Part shown: one piece after another, positions 1 to 12,700 of the stretch
Numbering within the stretch: the stretch's first letter is position 1
Layout: each line of letters starts with the position of its first letter
Source of the DNA: Euglena gracilis
Lineage: Eukaryota; Euglenida; Euglenophyceae; Euglenales
Direction of reading: 5' to 3'
Assembly: GCA_039621445.1 (NCBI GenBank)
Contig: CP154954.1
Location: 59,044,701 to 59,108,700 of the forward strand
DNA: 64,000 nucleotides
Position numbers and translations under genes: made by a program
Notes under the pieces: model-generated
What the model was told of the DNA's origin: nothing
Seen by the model: only the letters and a program-made list of their open reading frames with translations
The model's database searches: none

Positions 1-270
1 TGCAACCACACCGTGTGGGGAACCCCCCCGGCAAAGTGACAAGGCCCAGGCGAGGGTCAGAAACGGAGGCAGGGAAGGGAGCAAACCAAAACTCAGGCGA
101 AAGCTCATTGCTTCAACCTTGCCGCGCTGCCAGGCACCGGATGGAACCGCACTCTCACCCATCGCAGCAAAGGAAATGGGAAACGGATGAACATGGCACA
201 CGAGATGCAGGTGGGTCAGGGGGCACACGAAAGGCAGACAGCGTGTCACTGGGCGTCACTGTGCGACAAC
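1..270. other. Left edge, nothing recognisable
   Basis: No exon with both splice signals, RNA gene or repeat boundary is visible here. The last eight bases (263-270, GCGACAAC) are the left target duplication of the next element. Confidence 0.5.
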
Positions 271-1077
271 CAGGCTTCTTTTCAAGACCAGGGCAGAACG
301 GGAAGGCCTGGTGGGGGGGGGGTCGAGCCCCCCGCCTACCACAGCATTTTCACCGATTTTGGGAAAACGGGGATTTTGGCCAGAAAATTTTTTGAAAATT
401 TTTTCGAAAAATGAACCCAAAACACATGATTTTTTGATGGAAACCCACATTTTTTTCACAAAAAATCTCAAAAATTTCAGGGTTAAAAGTTGGTCCTTTT
501 AGGAGGGGGGGGGGGTGAAAAAAATGAAGGTCAAAAAAAAGTGGACAAAATTTTGAGAAAATGTTGATTTTTTGGAAGGTGTGAAAAAATGGGGGTTTGG
601 GTGGTTTGGGGGGGGGGGACCCCTATATGGGTCCTATAAAAATGGGTCAAAAAAACACCCGGCGCCTTTGGCGCCGGAAAATTTTTTTCGGGTCCAAAAA
701 TTGGTGCTCCCAGAAATACGGGAAGAGGTGGTGGGGGGGGGTGGTCGACCCCCCCACCCACCCTGCAGGGGGGGGGGGGTCGCCCCCCCCCCCACCCACC
801 ACCCTGGCTGTTCGGCCGATTCCCGTTCTGTCCTGCCCGGGGTGAAGGGGTCCCCCCAAGCTGGAGCAGCGTGGGGAAACACCGCCGGGGAACCCCCCCC
901 AAATGGGGTTGTCTAAGGGTATTTCTCAAAAAAAAAAAGGCAATTCGCCAATTTTTTTCGCCAAAATCCAAACTCATACTTGGCCGGCGTCCGACCCAGG
1001 AAACCTGGGGGTTACCTGGCCCGGATCCACCCACCCACCCACCGGGGGGGGGGGGTTATGAGTCAAAAAGAAGCCTG
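271..1077. mobile_element. Miniature hAT-like element, CAGGCTTC family
   Basis: The left end reads CAGGCTTCTTTTCAAG and the right end is its inverted counterpart ...AAAAAGAAGCCTG. Flanks are GCGACAAC (263-270) and GCGACGAC (1078-1085), an 8-bp target duplication with one mismatch. CAG/CTG ends with an 8-bp duplication are typical of hAT transposons. The inside is poly-C/poly-G and A/T-rich DNA without a transposase, so it is non-autonomous. Intron 4 of the DnaJ gene (13627-13874) has the same terminal sequence. Confidence 0.7.
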
Positions 1078-2053
1078 GCGACGACGATGGTTTCAAACCA
1101 AGCGACGGTGGGCACCACCCAACCATTTCGATTTTGAGAAACAGAAATGCACCGTCAAACGTGTCTCCATTTGTTGTTGTTGCCCCCTTTCAAACAGCCA
1201 AAAGCAACCAGAGCAGGAAAAAAAAAGAGTCAAAAGTGGCAATAATCGCCAAAAGTGTGAAAATGGTCAAAAATGGCCAAAAAAAACAATTGGAAATCCC
1301 CAAAGTGGCCAAATGTGCTAAATAACAGAAATGGGCAAGAGCGGCCAAAATGGCTGAAAATAATGCCCAAAAATGACCAAAAAATGACCTCATCGCCCTG
1401 TGTCATCAAAGGTCCTTGAAGTCTGGCCAGCTACCAGGCTGGATCTGGCACGTACCTGGTAACAAGCAGGAAAAAACCCAAATGTAGCTGGGTTGAAATT
1501 TTTTGCTAAATTTTGAGCCGAAAACCCCCAAGACCTACAAAAACGCTCTGTTTTGGCCTTTCTGACCCCTTTCAAAAAATATTTGGGGAAACTTTGTGGA
1601 AATTTATTCGGTCCAGCCTGCCAGAGCCGCACATGTTTCCTTTAAAGTGAGTCAAGTGGAGGAGCTGGCTGGGAAAGATAGCTGGTTGACTGGATCCCCT
1701 TTTTTAAGGGTGTCGTCTGGCCTGACACACACACCCACACCCACACACCCACCCACACCACACACTCACCCGTTCATACACGCACGCATATGCGCGCACA
1801 CACACATACGCGTGCACGTGGACACACCTACGCGCACGCGCGCGCGCACACACACACACACCGAAAAAAACAGCTCAAACTGAAAATGTACACTGTTGTT
1901 TGGTGGACGGAAACGGAGAATCACAGCTAAAAAATCCCCTTGTTCCATCATTTGGTGTTAATGACACGCTGGGGTGGAACGTGGTGAGGTGAGGCAAGTC
2001 ACAATGGAGAGGTGCCATGAGAAGGTGCCTGTCGCAAATGGAGCAGTTACCAC
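1078..2053. other. Non-coding: A-rich repeats and CA tract
   Basis: From 1205 to 1390 the DNA is a degenerate A-rich repeat built on AAAATGGCCAAAA-like words. Bases 1724-1862 are a CA/CG dinucleotide tract with interruptions. No exon could be supported. Confidence 0.5.
1724..1862. repeat. CA-rich microsatellite
   Basis: Interrupted (CA)n with short CCCACA and CG variants, read directly. It opens short ORFs on both strands that should not be taken for genes. Confidence 0.9.
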
Positions 2054-2567
2054 CAGGGAATTTCTTAAGGACCCCCCCGGGGGGGGGGGGTCCAGCCTCC
2101 GGCTGGCAAAAAGGCTGCTGGCTGGATTTGAGCTGCTGGCTGGACCCCCCCCCCCTGGGGGGGGGGGGGGGGGGCGGGGGTGGGGGGGGCGGGGGCGGGA
2201 GGGGGCTGGGCTGGGCTGGGTCGAGGAAAACCAAAATTTTCTAACACAATTTTGCCATTTTCGACATTTTGATGGGTGGAGCTAGATCAAGGCTGGGGGG
2301 TTGTGATGGAGGGGCTGTGATGAGGGGAAAAAATGCAAGGATAAGTGAGCTGGGCAGCCCAGTTGGCTGGCCAGCCTGCAGCCGGCTGGCCCGGCCTTCG
2401 GCCGGCTGGCCCGGCCTCCGGCCGGGCTGGACCCAACTTTATTTCACTCGACCCCCGGGGGGGGGGGGGCTCCCAGCCCGAATTTGGGCTGCTGGCTGGA
2501 TTTGAGCTGCTGGCTGACTGGACCCCCCCCGGGGGGTAGGGTACCCTCCGGCTTAAGAAATTCCCTG
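2054..2567. mobile_element. hAT-like MITE, CAGGG...TTAAGG family, perfect TSD
   Basis: Left end CAGGGAATTTCTTAAGG and right end CCGGCTTAAGAAATTCCCTG are inverted repeats. The flanks are identical 8-mers GTTACCAC at 2046-2053 and 2568-2575. The interior is G/C-homopolymer DNA and tandem variants of a GCTGGCTGG word, with no transposase. The same terminal pattern (CAGGGG, CTTAAGC) bounds DnaJ intron 1 at 14698-15097, so a mobile family and an intron share ends. Confidence 0.85.
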
Positions 2568-3737
2568 GTTACCACCAATCCAAAGTCCAAACGAAGAGTT
2601 GGGGAATGAGACTCAAAACGCAAACTGCAACGGTTTTTTTTTGTGGTATTGTCTCGATGAAACCAGGGGTTGGATTCATCGGGTTTGCAGCACAACAGGT
2701 CCCCCGGCGGTCTTCGGTTGCTGTGGACCGCCCCCAGGACTTGGCAGGGCAAGTTCGGGGGAAATGGTGGCGCCGGAAAAGGCAAGGGATGCCTCAAGGA
2801 AGCACGCAGCCTCGCTTGCCTTGTGCTGATGGTGGTCTGGCTTTGACCTGTGGCAAAAGGAAAGGGGGGAATTGATATCGGAGGCCTTTGGAAAAACTGT
2901 GGGAAAATTGCGGAAAAATTGCGGGAAAATTGCAGAAATTGCGGTTCTGGGAATCACTACACTTCTGCAAGCGGGGACTGAATAAAATTTTGCAATATGA
3001 GCGTAAAGTTTGAGCCGTTATTCACACGTTTTCCAACAAAACGGCCCAAAAACATGATTTTTGTATTTTTGGGAACGTTCTGATTCTGGAAATATGGAAT
3101 TTCTGTGGTGAAAAATCCAAAACCAGCAAAAAAAAAAAATGTCGAAAACTATGGTATTAGGTGAAATCTGGTCGACTGCGAAATTTTTCGAAGTCGAAAT
3201 TATTTCCAAGCAGAAATTGGGGGAAACCAAAAAAGGCCCACCAGAAATAACAAAAAAAGCACCTGGGTTCCCTTGTGAAATATTCAAGGAATGGCCGGAA
3301 CTCATTTCGCCTTCCATCTCAGGTACATGCGGGAAAAAAATATGCAAAGAGGGAAAAAAACTGTTCAAAAATTGCGGAAAATTGCGGAAATTGGGGGGGA
3401 AATTGTGGATATCAATTTCCCCCCACAAAATAAGCTTGCCGCTCAACAGCCAGAAATGCTGGTGTTGATGAACAATGATGTGCAGGGGACGGGAGGTGCA
3501 TTGTGTGAGTGTTTGATCATATGTTGATTGATGGGTCGGTGGGTGTGGACAGGCTTCTTTTTACCAACCTGGGGGCCCCCCGTACCTCCCCAACCTGGGG
3601 AACTTGGGGGTTGGTTTTGGGTCCTGGTACCTGCCGACCAAACCATTCCCCTTGAAAATGGCCATTTTCGGGATGCTTTAAAAAAACTGCCCCCCCCCCC
3701 CAGGGGGGATGTGGGGTGGGGGGAGGATGCCACACAC
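2568..3737. other. DNA beyond the 3' end of the DnaJ gene
   Basis: Contains short ATTGCGGAAA tandem runs (about 2890-2945 and 3365-3400) and poly-C/poly-G blocks at 3575-3715. A CAGGCTTC end at 3552 looks like a partial MITE; its partner was not found. No poly(A) signal could be assigned with confidence. Confidence 0.4.
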
Positions 3738-6700
3738 CTACTGGTGGACACACTGCGCCCGCTGGCCGCCGCCGTGCATGTCGTCGTCCTCGTCGTCGGA
3801 GTGGCGCGACGAGTCGTGGTGGCCGGCCCGGCCCTGGGGGGTGCTGCCCGCGAACTCATGGAGGAAGCACTCCTCGGCCTCACTCAGGTCAACGTCGGTG
3901 TCCATGGCAGGCGGTCATTCCCTCGCTGATTTTGTTTCTTTGTGCGAAGGAATGCATATGTGACTTTGACTTTGGGAAATTGTTTCAGACAGGAAGGGAG
4001 TGGCAGGGCAACAAAGGACCCTCAAAAAACGGGACGCAAAAAAAAGCAGAAAGACACAAAAAAAACGCAAATGGCATGTATAAAATCCTCCAGGAGCTCC
4101 CCAAGATATGCACTTTCTGCAAGAGAGGGCGTAGAAAAGAATTTTGGCTCCGCCGAGGAGATTTTTTTTGTTTCGCATGAAATATGCAATTTGGTGACCA
4201 AAAAATGCAAAAATGCCAAAAAAAACTAACAAAATTTTTAGTCTCGAGGGAAAATCGTGACAGGAGTTTTTAAATGTCAAAAAAATGCTGGGAAAAAAAA
4301 GAACACAAAAAAAAACCAAAAAAATGCAAAAAAATGCAAAACGCAAAAAAAAACAAAAAAAGGGTTTGCCTTCCCCCAGTCTAAGGCAGCAACCCCACAT
4401 GACAAGTGGGACGGCATCAGGGTTCTCCATAAATGTAGTGGGGGGGTCGGACCTCCCCTTCTCTGGTCCAGGACGGGGGGGGGCACAAAAAAAAAAGGTG
4501 TGGCCGGGTTGACTTTCAAAATTGACCCTGAATGCCGTTTTGGCATTTTGGGGGTCAAACTCCCGAAGAAAATTGCGAAAAGCACCGCAAAGAAAAAACT
4601 GGCCTTTTTGGGACGCCCATTGACAAGTTAGGGGCAGACACCCCTGCTTTCACCCCCCCCCACCTCAACCTGTGACACCCTCCTATCGAACCCTGACCGG
4701 CATGGTCTTGTGGTTTTCCCAGGTGTTGATAACAACGTTCCAAGGGGCAGTGGTAAATGAGCGGACTTATTCATCATGCACAAAATACAAAATCAAAATC
4801 CCACAAGGGTGCGACACATAAATTGCAAAACCTGTCCATCTGCATTCATGTTCCATTCTGACCGCCACGATTGGACGAACACAAATGAGAAAGAAGAGAC
4901 AACCTGGTCCATCCGAGTTGGAGCAGGCAGTCCAGGGCCACATGGGAAACCAATAAAGAAAGACCATTATTTGGAATAATATAGTATTTTATTTTATAAG
5001 TATACATTATGTATTATTTAGTATATTAGAGGAGGAGGAGGATGAGGAGAGGAGAGGTAGTAGGGTAGATCGAGGAGGAGGAGGAGGAGGATTAGGAGGA
5101 GGAGGAGGAGGAGGAGGAGGAGATGAGAGGAGAGGATGAGGAGAGGGAGTAGGAGGAGGAGGAGTAGAGTAGGAGGAGGAGGATGAGGAGGAGGAGGAGG
5201 GAGGAGGAGGAGTGGAGGAGGAGGAGGAGTAGGAGGAAGAGGAGGATAAGGAGGAGAGAGTAGGAGGAGGACGGAGGATCTGTAACCTTTGAACGGTCGG
5301 GCATAAACTTCTTTTCCTTGAACGGTCACGCAGAATGGAATGGAAACCAGCTTCACCTCTCCCAAAAGGTGATTTCGTGGGCTTTCCCCCTTCTTTGGAA
5401 TTCTTATTGTGAGGGAGTACTAATGACTGAAATCGTTTGTTTCTCAACCCCATAGTTTAGCTGCTTGAGGCGACACAGGATAATGCACCAAAATGGGTCA
5501 ACCTCTCTGCAGCATTTCCTGAATTTGAATGGACAGGCAACCGCCGCCGGCAGCACAGCGCCCACACGCCCCAGCCCCAGACAGCCCCGGGCAGAACTTT
5601 GGCCAGGGCGTCCAGGGCTGCCGGGGGCAGTGACTCGGGCATCTCCACATCGAACGCAATCAGCAGCTGCCCTGCGGACGAACGCAGCCGACAAAGAGAC
5701 GCCGCCGCAGGGGTTGGGTTTGGGCTGGGCCCAAGGAGGGAAGGAGGGGGGGCTTATGCGCTGGGGTGCCCGCCAGCAGTGTGGCCCCCTCCGGGGGAGG
5801 GGGGGGTCGGCCACTCACCACACAGCAAACTGGGCCAGAAGCGAAGTTGGCGCCGGCCATAAACAGACAAGAAGCCTGAGTGCAACTAAGGGGAGGTGGG
5901 CCTCGGACCCCGGCCCCAGCCATTGCCTCACCAGGCAGACTGTTGTGGTTCTTTCCATAGCACATGCATCCCTAGTTTAGGTCCATCTTTTCAGTTCCCA
6001 TTCCTCATGTCCTTGGGCCGCCATCCCCCCCCCAAAGAAATGAGCTAGAACACCAAAGACGAAAAGATTTTTAGAGAAAATGATCAATATTGGCTCAGAA
6101 CACGAGCCGGGCAATTTTCCGTCGAAAATGACCATTTTCGGGCCCCTCAGTGCCTTCGGCTGCGGGGGAGGGGGAGGGATGCGCTCTTGCACCTCCTGAG
6201 GGTTAAAAATGAGCAGGGAGGGGTCTGGATCCCCCTCGGAGGGGAGGGGGTCGCCCCCCTTGTACAAAAAAAAATTCCGGCGTGATTTTTAGGGGGCCTT
6301 GAAAATGGCTGGAAAATTGTGTTTTCACACACATTTTTGGACATTTGCCAAAACATACTCCAAAGGTTTCAATTCCTGGACCCCCCCCCCCCCCGGGTCC
6401 TGCACCCCCAGGATGGGGGGGGTTCTGGACCAGGTTTTGTGTAGTGCTACAATGCTGCAAAACCTTTTTCGCCTTTTTTCGTCTTTTTTGACCCAGAAAT
6501 GACCCAAAATGCACGGGTTTCATGCCAAAAAACGGGGACCAGGCGGGTCGAAAAACGCTCACTTTCGGCTTGAAAACAGTTTTTCCGGGATTTTTTCGAA
6601 AATATCTCGACAATGAAGCAAAGTCAAAGAAAATGTCCGGAGAGCAAAAATGAAGCCCTTGGAATGCCCTCTCCAACCATGGTTGACTTTTCCCCCATCT

Positions 6701-9700
6701 TCATGTAGTCCGAGTTACGGCCATTTTTCGGCCAATTTCGGTCCATTTCAGGAGCCATTTTGGGCTGTTTTCGGGGTCAAAAAATCGATGTTTCCAAAAT
6801 ATCCCGAAAACGAAGCAAAATAAAAAGGAAATGTGCGGAGACCTAAACTGAAGCCCTTGGAACGCCCTATCTAACGGTATTTTGATTTCCCTGCAACTCC
6901 CCGCCTGGCCCAAGTTACAGCCATGTTTTCGGCCAATTTTGGCTGCTTTAACTTTGCCGTTTTCAGACATTTTTAGGACAAAAAAAAATCGAACAAAACC
7001 GGAAAAAAAAACTTTGCCCAAAACCATGTTTTTTTGGCCTCCTGGACTCGATTTTTTGACCCAAAAAAAAAACGGCTGAGTCCTCTGGCGCCCCCGATTC
7101 CAAATGGACAGTGTTCGCAAATGCGCACACCAACCATGTGTAGAAAGGTGAACCGGCAGTATGTGCAAGCCCCAAAAACACTCCAAAATGGCTGAAATGA
7201 CAAAATCGCGCCAGAACATGGGCCAGGCGTATCGGAGGCCAAAACGGCAAACGGTGGGTGATAGACGGCCTCCAGGGTGCATTTGGTCTGTGAGACAGTT
7301 CCGGAGACAAGAATGATGAAATCCACAATGAATGCTATGAGGACAAGGAAAGGGTTATTATGCTGCATCCTTTTTTCGACACCAACCAATTTTGGTTCAT
7401 CAGTTCATCCACACCTATGCTGTCTGGTGATGGAAATAACAATGTCACAATGATAACGGTCAAAGATTGACATTTACTGAAATGTACTGAATTTATCCAC
7501 ATTCAGTCATTCACAGAGGAACAAACGGCCCTTGTGGGCTTGAAATTCTACGGAAATCGGAACAACCTTTGTTGAATGGGTTGCGGTGCTGGGGCATCCC
7601 CTCGTTCGGAATGGCCTTCACCGCACCGGGCTTGACAATCTCGCCCGGCTTGGACTTGACGAGCAGCACCCGCCCGTCCAGCTGCTTGACGGGGAAGCTG
7701 AACCCGCAGAGGGCCTCCCGGAGCGTAATCTTCTTTGAAATCTTGAGGTCCTGGCCGATGCGCTCAAACCTGAGAAGTATGTGGGCTGGCACTTTCCCTG
7801 CGCGTCCATTCCGTTGTGTGTGGGAATTGACTCAGAGTGATTGCAATCGGGTTACCAACATATTGTGTTTTCCGGGTATCGGAAAACACAATATGTTGGT
7901 AACATAATCCCACCCTCCAAATTATCGTACTCGCCAAACACCTCCCATTGAGGTTCGCATTCGAGACCCCAAATAAAAAATAATAAACCCCTTTTCCTTG
8001 CCCCCTCAAGAAAAGGCTGCCAAAGTTTAACTTCCTGAAATATTAATCCACCCCACTGGGGACCCATTTCGGCTGCAACCGTTATTTACCTAGAAACATT
8101 TTTTGACGCATTTGAGTTGTTACAATGACGTTTGGCATACATTTAGTTCCAGTAAAATAGGTGGTGGAAACACGTGGGTGAAATCCTTAAAATAATCAGG
8201 AAATTTTTGGGAGGGTCATCTTTTTTAATAAAAAAGATGGAAAACCCGGGAAGTGTAACACACTTCGTCTCAGAAGACTCATCTCACAGGATGCCCGAAA
8301 AAGCCCAAATCCAGCTGGCTTGGCATTTTTCAGCCAAAATTCGGAGGTCAAAGAAAACCAAAAACCACCCAAAACAGCCATTTCTTGACTTTTTTTTTCC
8401 CGTTCCAGCCCGACTTCGCCCGACAAAGCCCAGGAAAAACTTCATTGCAGCAAGGAGGGAGGGGTCCGCAGCCTGGCCAGGCTTGCTGAGAGGTGCCGTC
8501 TGGGAAAAAGTGCTGGCTGGCTGGACACTGTCGACCCCCCACCCGTGAGGTGGGGGGGGGGGTCGGCCCCCAATCACCTATAGTCAAGCCCCAAATTTCG
8601 CCCATTTTAGGCCAGTGTAGGCCATTTTGGGCCATTTAAAGCTGTAGGTGGGGGTTCTGAAAGTCATAATTTTGTCCCAAAATCTGTATCATAGCGTGTG
8701 CAAACCTTGACTTATTCACTGTTCTGTGGGGAAAAAATGCAAATCGAAAAAAAATATGCAAAATTCATGAACACTGGATGAAAACCACAAGAAACTCAAC
8801 AAATCTTAATTCACACCCGCAAAGGAATTCTGAACGGAAGGAATGTATTGCAGGAAAAATTCTGTCGGAAAAAGTTTTTGGACAACGTGTTAAAAGGGCC
8901 AGTAAAATGATGGACGCAAAAAAAAATCATTTTGAGGAAATCCAGTGGCATTGATCAACCATGAAGCAATTTGGGATCAAAAAAAGTAGCCTTGTGGGGC
9001 GGTGCTCCTCCATCGCCCACCAAATCCACCGTTTGCTGCCCACATACACAAAAGACACTGGAAGTCCATCACCTGAATCACTTCAGCTGTTGACAGACAA
9101 AAAATTGATATGAAACAGAATTTTTCCCATTTTAGGCCACTTTAGGCCATTTTAGGCCACTTTAGGCCATTTTAGGCCACTTTAGGCCATTTTAGGCCTT
9201 GTTAGGGACCCCACCTATGGGGTCAAAGAGTCATTTTATGCCATTCAAGGCCATTTTAAGCCATGTAATGTGGGGAGATTGAACACAGATCTCAGGTAAA
9301 CCCAAAGTCACCCAAACCCACATGTCACATGGCTGACTGCCAAGCCCCCCCATTCCTCCGGGGGTGGGAGATTCCTTTGCAATGCCTTCTGGTTATCACA
9401 GCGCAAAATGACAGGGAACCGAAAGCCGCTGTTCAGGCCGGCCACACCGGTCATGCTTCTTCTCCTGCAGCACAATGATGACGTCCCCGGGGATCTTGAT
9501 GTCCGGGTGCTGGTCCCCCTCAGAGCGGGCTCAACGAACGCCGGGGGGAGGGGAGTCGGAGCTGGCTGGAGAAAGGCACCGGCTGGCCGGACCCCTGGTC
9601 TTTTCAAGTCCGAGGGGTCCCCTCCACCCAACCACCCACCCACCCCCTGGGCCCCCCGGGGGGGGGGTGGGGTCCCAGGGGACCCACGAACTTTTCCCCG

Positions 9701-12700
9701 AAAATGGCCAAAAACGCGAAAATGCTAAAAATAGCACCTTTTTCAAAATTTTCAGCACCAAAAAGTATATTCCCCCTGGGGGGGACCCCCCTCCGGGGGG
9801 GGGGGGGCTCGGTCGGACCCACCCACCCTACCCCCCCCCCAGGGTCCAAGACTAAAAAAACCCTAGGGCTGGACCGCCCGGGTGTGGGCACCGCCCTGGT
9901 CCCCCTCCCGGCTGAACGTGATCTTGTCGTTCTGCTTCATCCCCTTCTCCACGTGCACCTCCAGGACAGGGGTTTTTTAAAGACCAGGGGGAGGGGGGAG
10001 GGGGTCAGCACCCACCCACCCACCCACCCCCTGGGGTGGGGCCCCCGGGGGAGGGGGGGGGTCCCACCCACTTTTGGCCGAAAATGGCCAAAGATGCTAA
10101 AAATAGCACCTTTTTCAAAATTTTCGGCGCCAAAGGCGCCGAAAAAGATATACCCACCAGCCCCTACCCCCCCCCCCGGGAGGGGGTCCAAGACTAAAAA
10201 AAACCCCTGCTCCAGGATCTTCTTCTCCTGCGCGACCCGGTTGCCCATGCAGCTGCCGCAGCGGTCCTTGTCACTGATCTGCGTGCCCTCGCCTGGGGGG
10301 GGGGGGGCGACGAGCAGGGGACCGTCCGAGCGATGTGGCTCAGACCTCACGGCTTTGGCTTCGGAAGAGCAGGCCCAGACCATACACTTTTTACCGACCC
10401 CCGGGAGGGGGGGTCACTTTACTTTTCGAAAAACCAGTCAGTCACTACCCCCCAGCCCCCCCGGGGGGGGGGGGGGGAGTCAGCCACTCTGGAATCCAAA
10501 AGGAAGTTTGACCAAAAACATGAAAAAAAACATTTTTTTTTCCCGCTTAAGCAATTGTCTGGCCCAGAATGGGCTTAAATCTATAACACGGCACCCCCCT
10601 CCGAACTGAAGGACAGAGGCTTGGGTCTTGCAAAAGATCACAACCAGGGGAGGAGGAACCGCGACATGGACGCTCGAAAAACGCGATGCAAAAAAAAACA
10701 CACACAAAATAAACGCAAGTTGCATGTAAGAGTCCCTGGGATGTGCATTTTCTGCCTGAAGGAAAATTTTCATTTTGCATAAAAATAATATATAAGTTTT
10801 TTTGTTGACCAACAACCTCAGCTCATTTGGGAACTGGAGCTTTTCATCTTTGGGGGCAGTTTCCAGTTCCTGTCCCGGATCACTGGGATTTAAACTGCGC
10901 ATGTTTACGGAACAGCAAATGGGGAAAAAAACATTTTGAGTGAGCAAATGAACAAGAACAAAATTTGATGCGGTTGATTTAAAAAAAAAACAATAAAGAG
11001 GGGAAAGCAAACAGGAGAGCACAGCAAAAAGAGCAATAAACAGAGGGCAGAGAGGAGGGAACACTGCACATTTAATTACACAATGGCCAGCAGTCAAAAC
11101 TCGATCACAAAAAATTATCTGACAGCAATTAAATTGCGCACGTGGCAGAATCACATCGCATAGCCCTGACTGGGTTTCTAGTCCAGATAATCTGGAATGC
11201 TAAAACATTCTGGTTTTCTTATACCGGTTTATTTCCCATTCCGTTCAAAAAAGACCAGAACATATCTCTCCTTCAAAAAATAAAAAGAATAATTTCCTGT
11301 GATAGTTGGACATGAAGGTATCACAAGGGAACACCTTTGCATGAAGGGCAGCTGGTTTGCATTTGCTGAATCATTGGGCCCATCTGACGGATGATGGTTG
11401 TTGTCAGGCGACAATCCAATGGGCGGAGGAGACCTTCCAGAGATCGAAATAACACAGGACCTTTCCAATTCTTTTTGAAATAAAAGCAAAAAAATAATAT
11501 TTAAAAATGTCTTAAATCTTAAAAATAAGTCTTTTTGAAATAAAATCTCTGGTTCACTCGAGCAAATTTGTGCGGATTGAATTTGGCAAACTGCACATGG
11601 GACTGAAGATGACAGTGGGTAGAAGATCCAAAAGAAGAACAAATGCCGGGTGGTCGTTTGAAAAGATGCCTGGCCTTCATGCCAGAGCCCTTGCAGTCAC
11701 TGCACACGGACTGCTTGCCCTTCTTCTTGGACCCGCTGCCGGAGCAGGTGGCGCAGATGACCTGCTTGTTGAGGGAGAGCTTCTTGGTCTTGCCGTTGTA
11801 CAGCTCTTCCAGCGTGACAGCTCCAGGGCACGGCCTGGTTTGGCCTTGGGCTTAATACCCCCCCCCCCGCCCCAACTCCCGCCCCCGCCCCAGGCTGCTG
11901 GGTCACCTGGCGTCAATCCAGGTGTGCATACGCGAGTCAACCCGCCATTTATAAATTGCCCAAAACACTGTCAAATATTAAGCAGCCCGGTTTCGACCAT
12001 TTTTAACCCAATTTTGGGCCATTTTCACACACAAAAAACCCGTTATTGTCCAAATTATTATTGTCAGCCGAAGGACGGCTGGACAGGAAGCGAACCTCGC
12101 CAAAGGGAGTGACGCCCTGTGGGGGGGGGGGGGTGGCTGAGAGGGGACAAACCAGGGTTGCGAAAGGAGGAGTTGAGATGGGGACAGAGAGTCAACGAGT
12201 CATGCGACCCAATGATTTTAAATCGATGGCAATCAGGCCATTGCTTAAGGCCCCGGGGGGGGGGGGGGGGGGCCCACTGGCTAGCCATTTTGCACTAGAC
12301 ACTGGAAAAAAAAGGAGGGGTCGGGGGGATCCCCAACCAAAGAAAAGAATTTCCTCCGGTGCTGTAAGCCGAGGTGGGAATGAGGTTTTTAATGTATTTT
12401 TTTGGCTGATTCTTGTACCCCAAAAAAATACAAAATGTCCAAAATGGACATTTTTGGCCATTTGAGGTCCAAAAAAAACAACAACGAAACAGATGCCGTC
12501 GATTCAAAATCGTTGGATCACGTCATCCAAATCGTTCAATCACATGGATATGTTGTGGCAATGAAATTTTATAAATTTGTGGAAGAACAGAGTGTGCTTT
12601 CCTATTTTGGAAGCTGCATGATGAAATGCAGAAAAAGCACTGTGTGCAGAAAAAATCTTCACCTCCGAATTACTTTGGAGGAAAAGAACAAGAATAAATG

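Larger units (their letters stand above)
5672..7566 (-). other. DnaJ intron 11 (GT-AG), filled with repeats
   Basis: Donor ACAAAG|GTTGTT at 7566-7567 and acceptor GTCCGCAG before exon 12 at 5671 are conventional. It contains a copy of the 65-bp module (5823-5890), poly-C/G blocks, and two units of the dispersed CCATTTTTCGGCCAATTT repeat (about 6480-6960). Confidence 0.7.
7770..9447 (-). other. DnaJ intron 10 (GT-AG)
   Basis: Donor GACCG|GTGTGG (9447-9448) and acceptor ACTTCTCAG (7770-7772) are conventional and keep frame between CATGAC and TTTGAG. Contains the 24-bp hairpin, a poly-C/G block at 8530-8565 and the TTTTAGGCCA tandem repeat. Confidence 0.8.

Noticed and set aside
5018-5453. Ser/Pro/Leu-rich ORFs at the GGA tract
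   Set aside because: They arise from the (TCC)n repeat within intron 12 of DnaJ.
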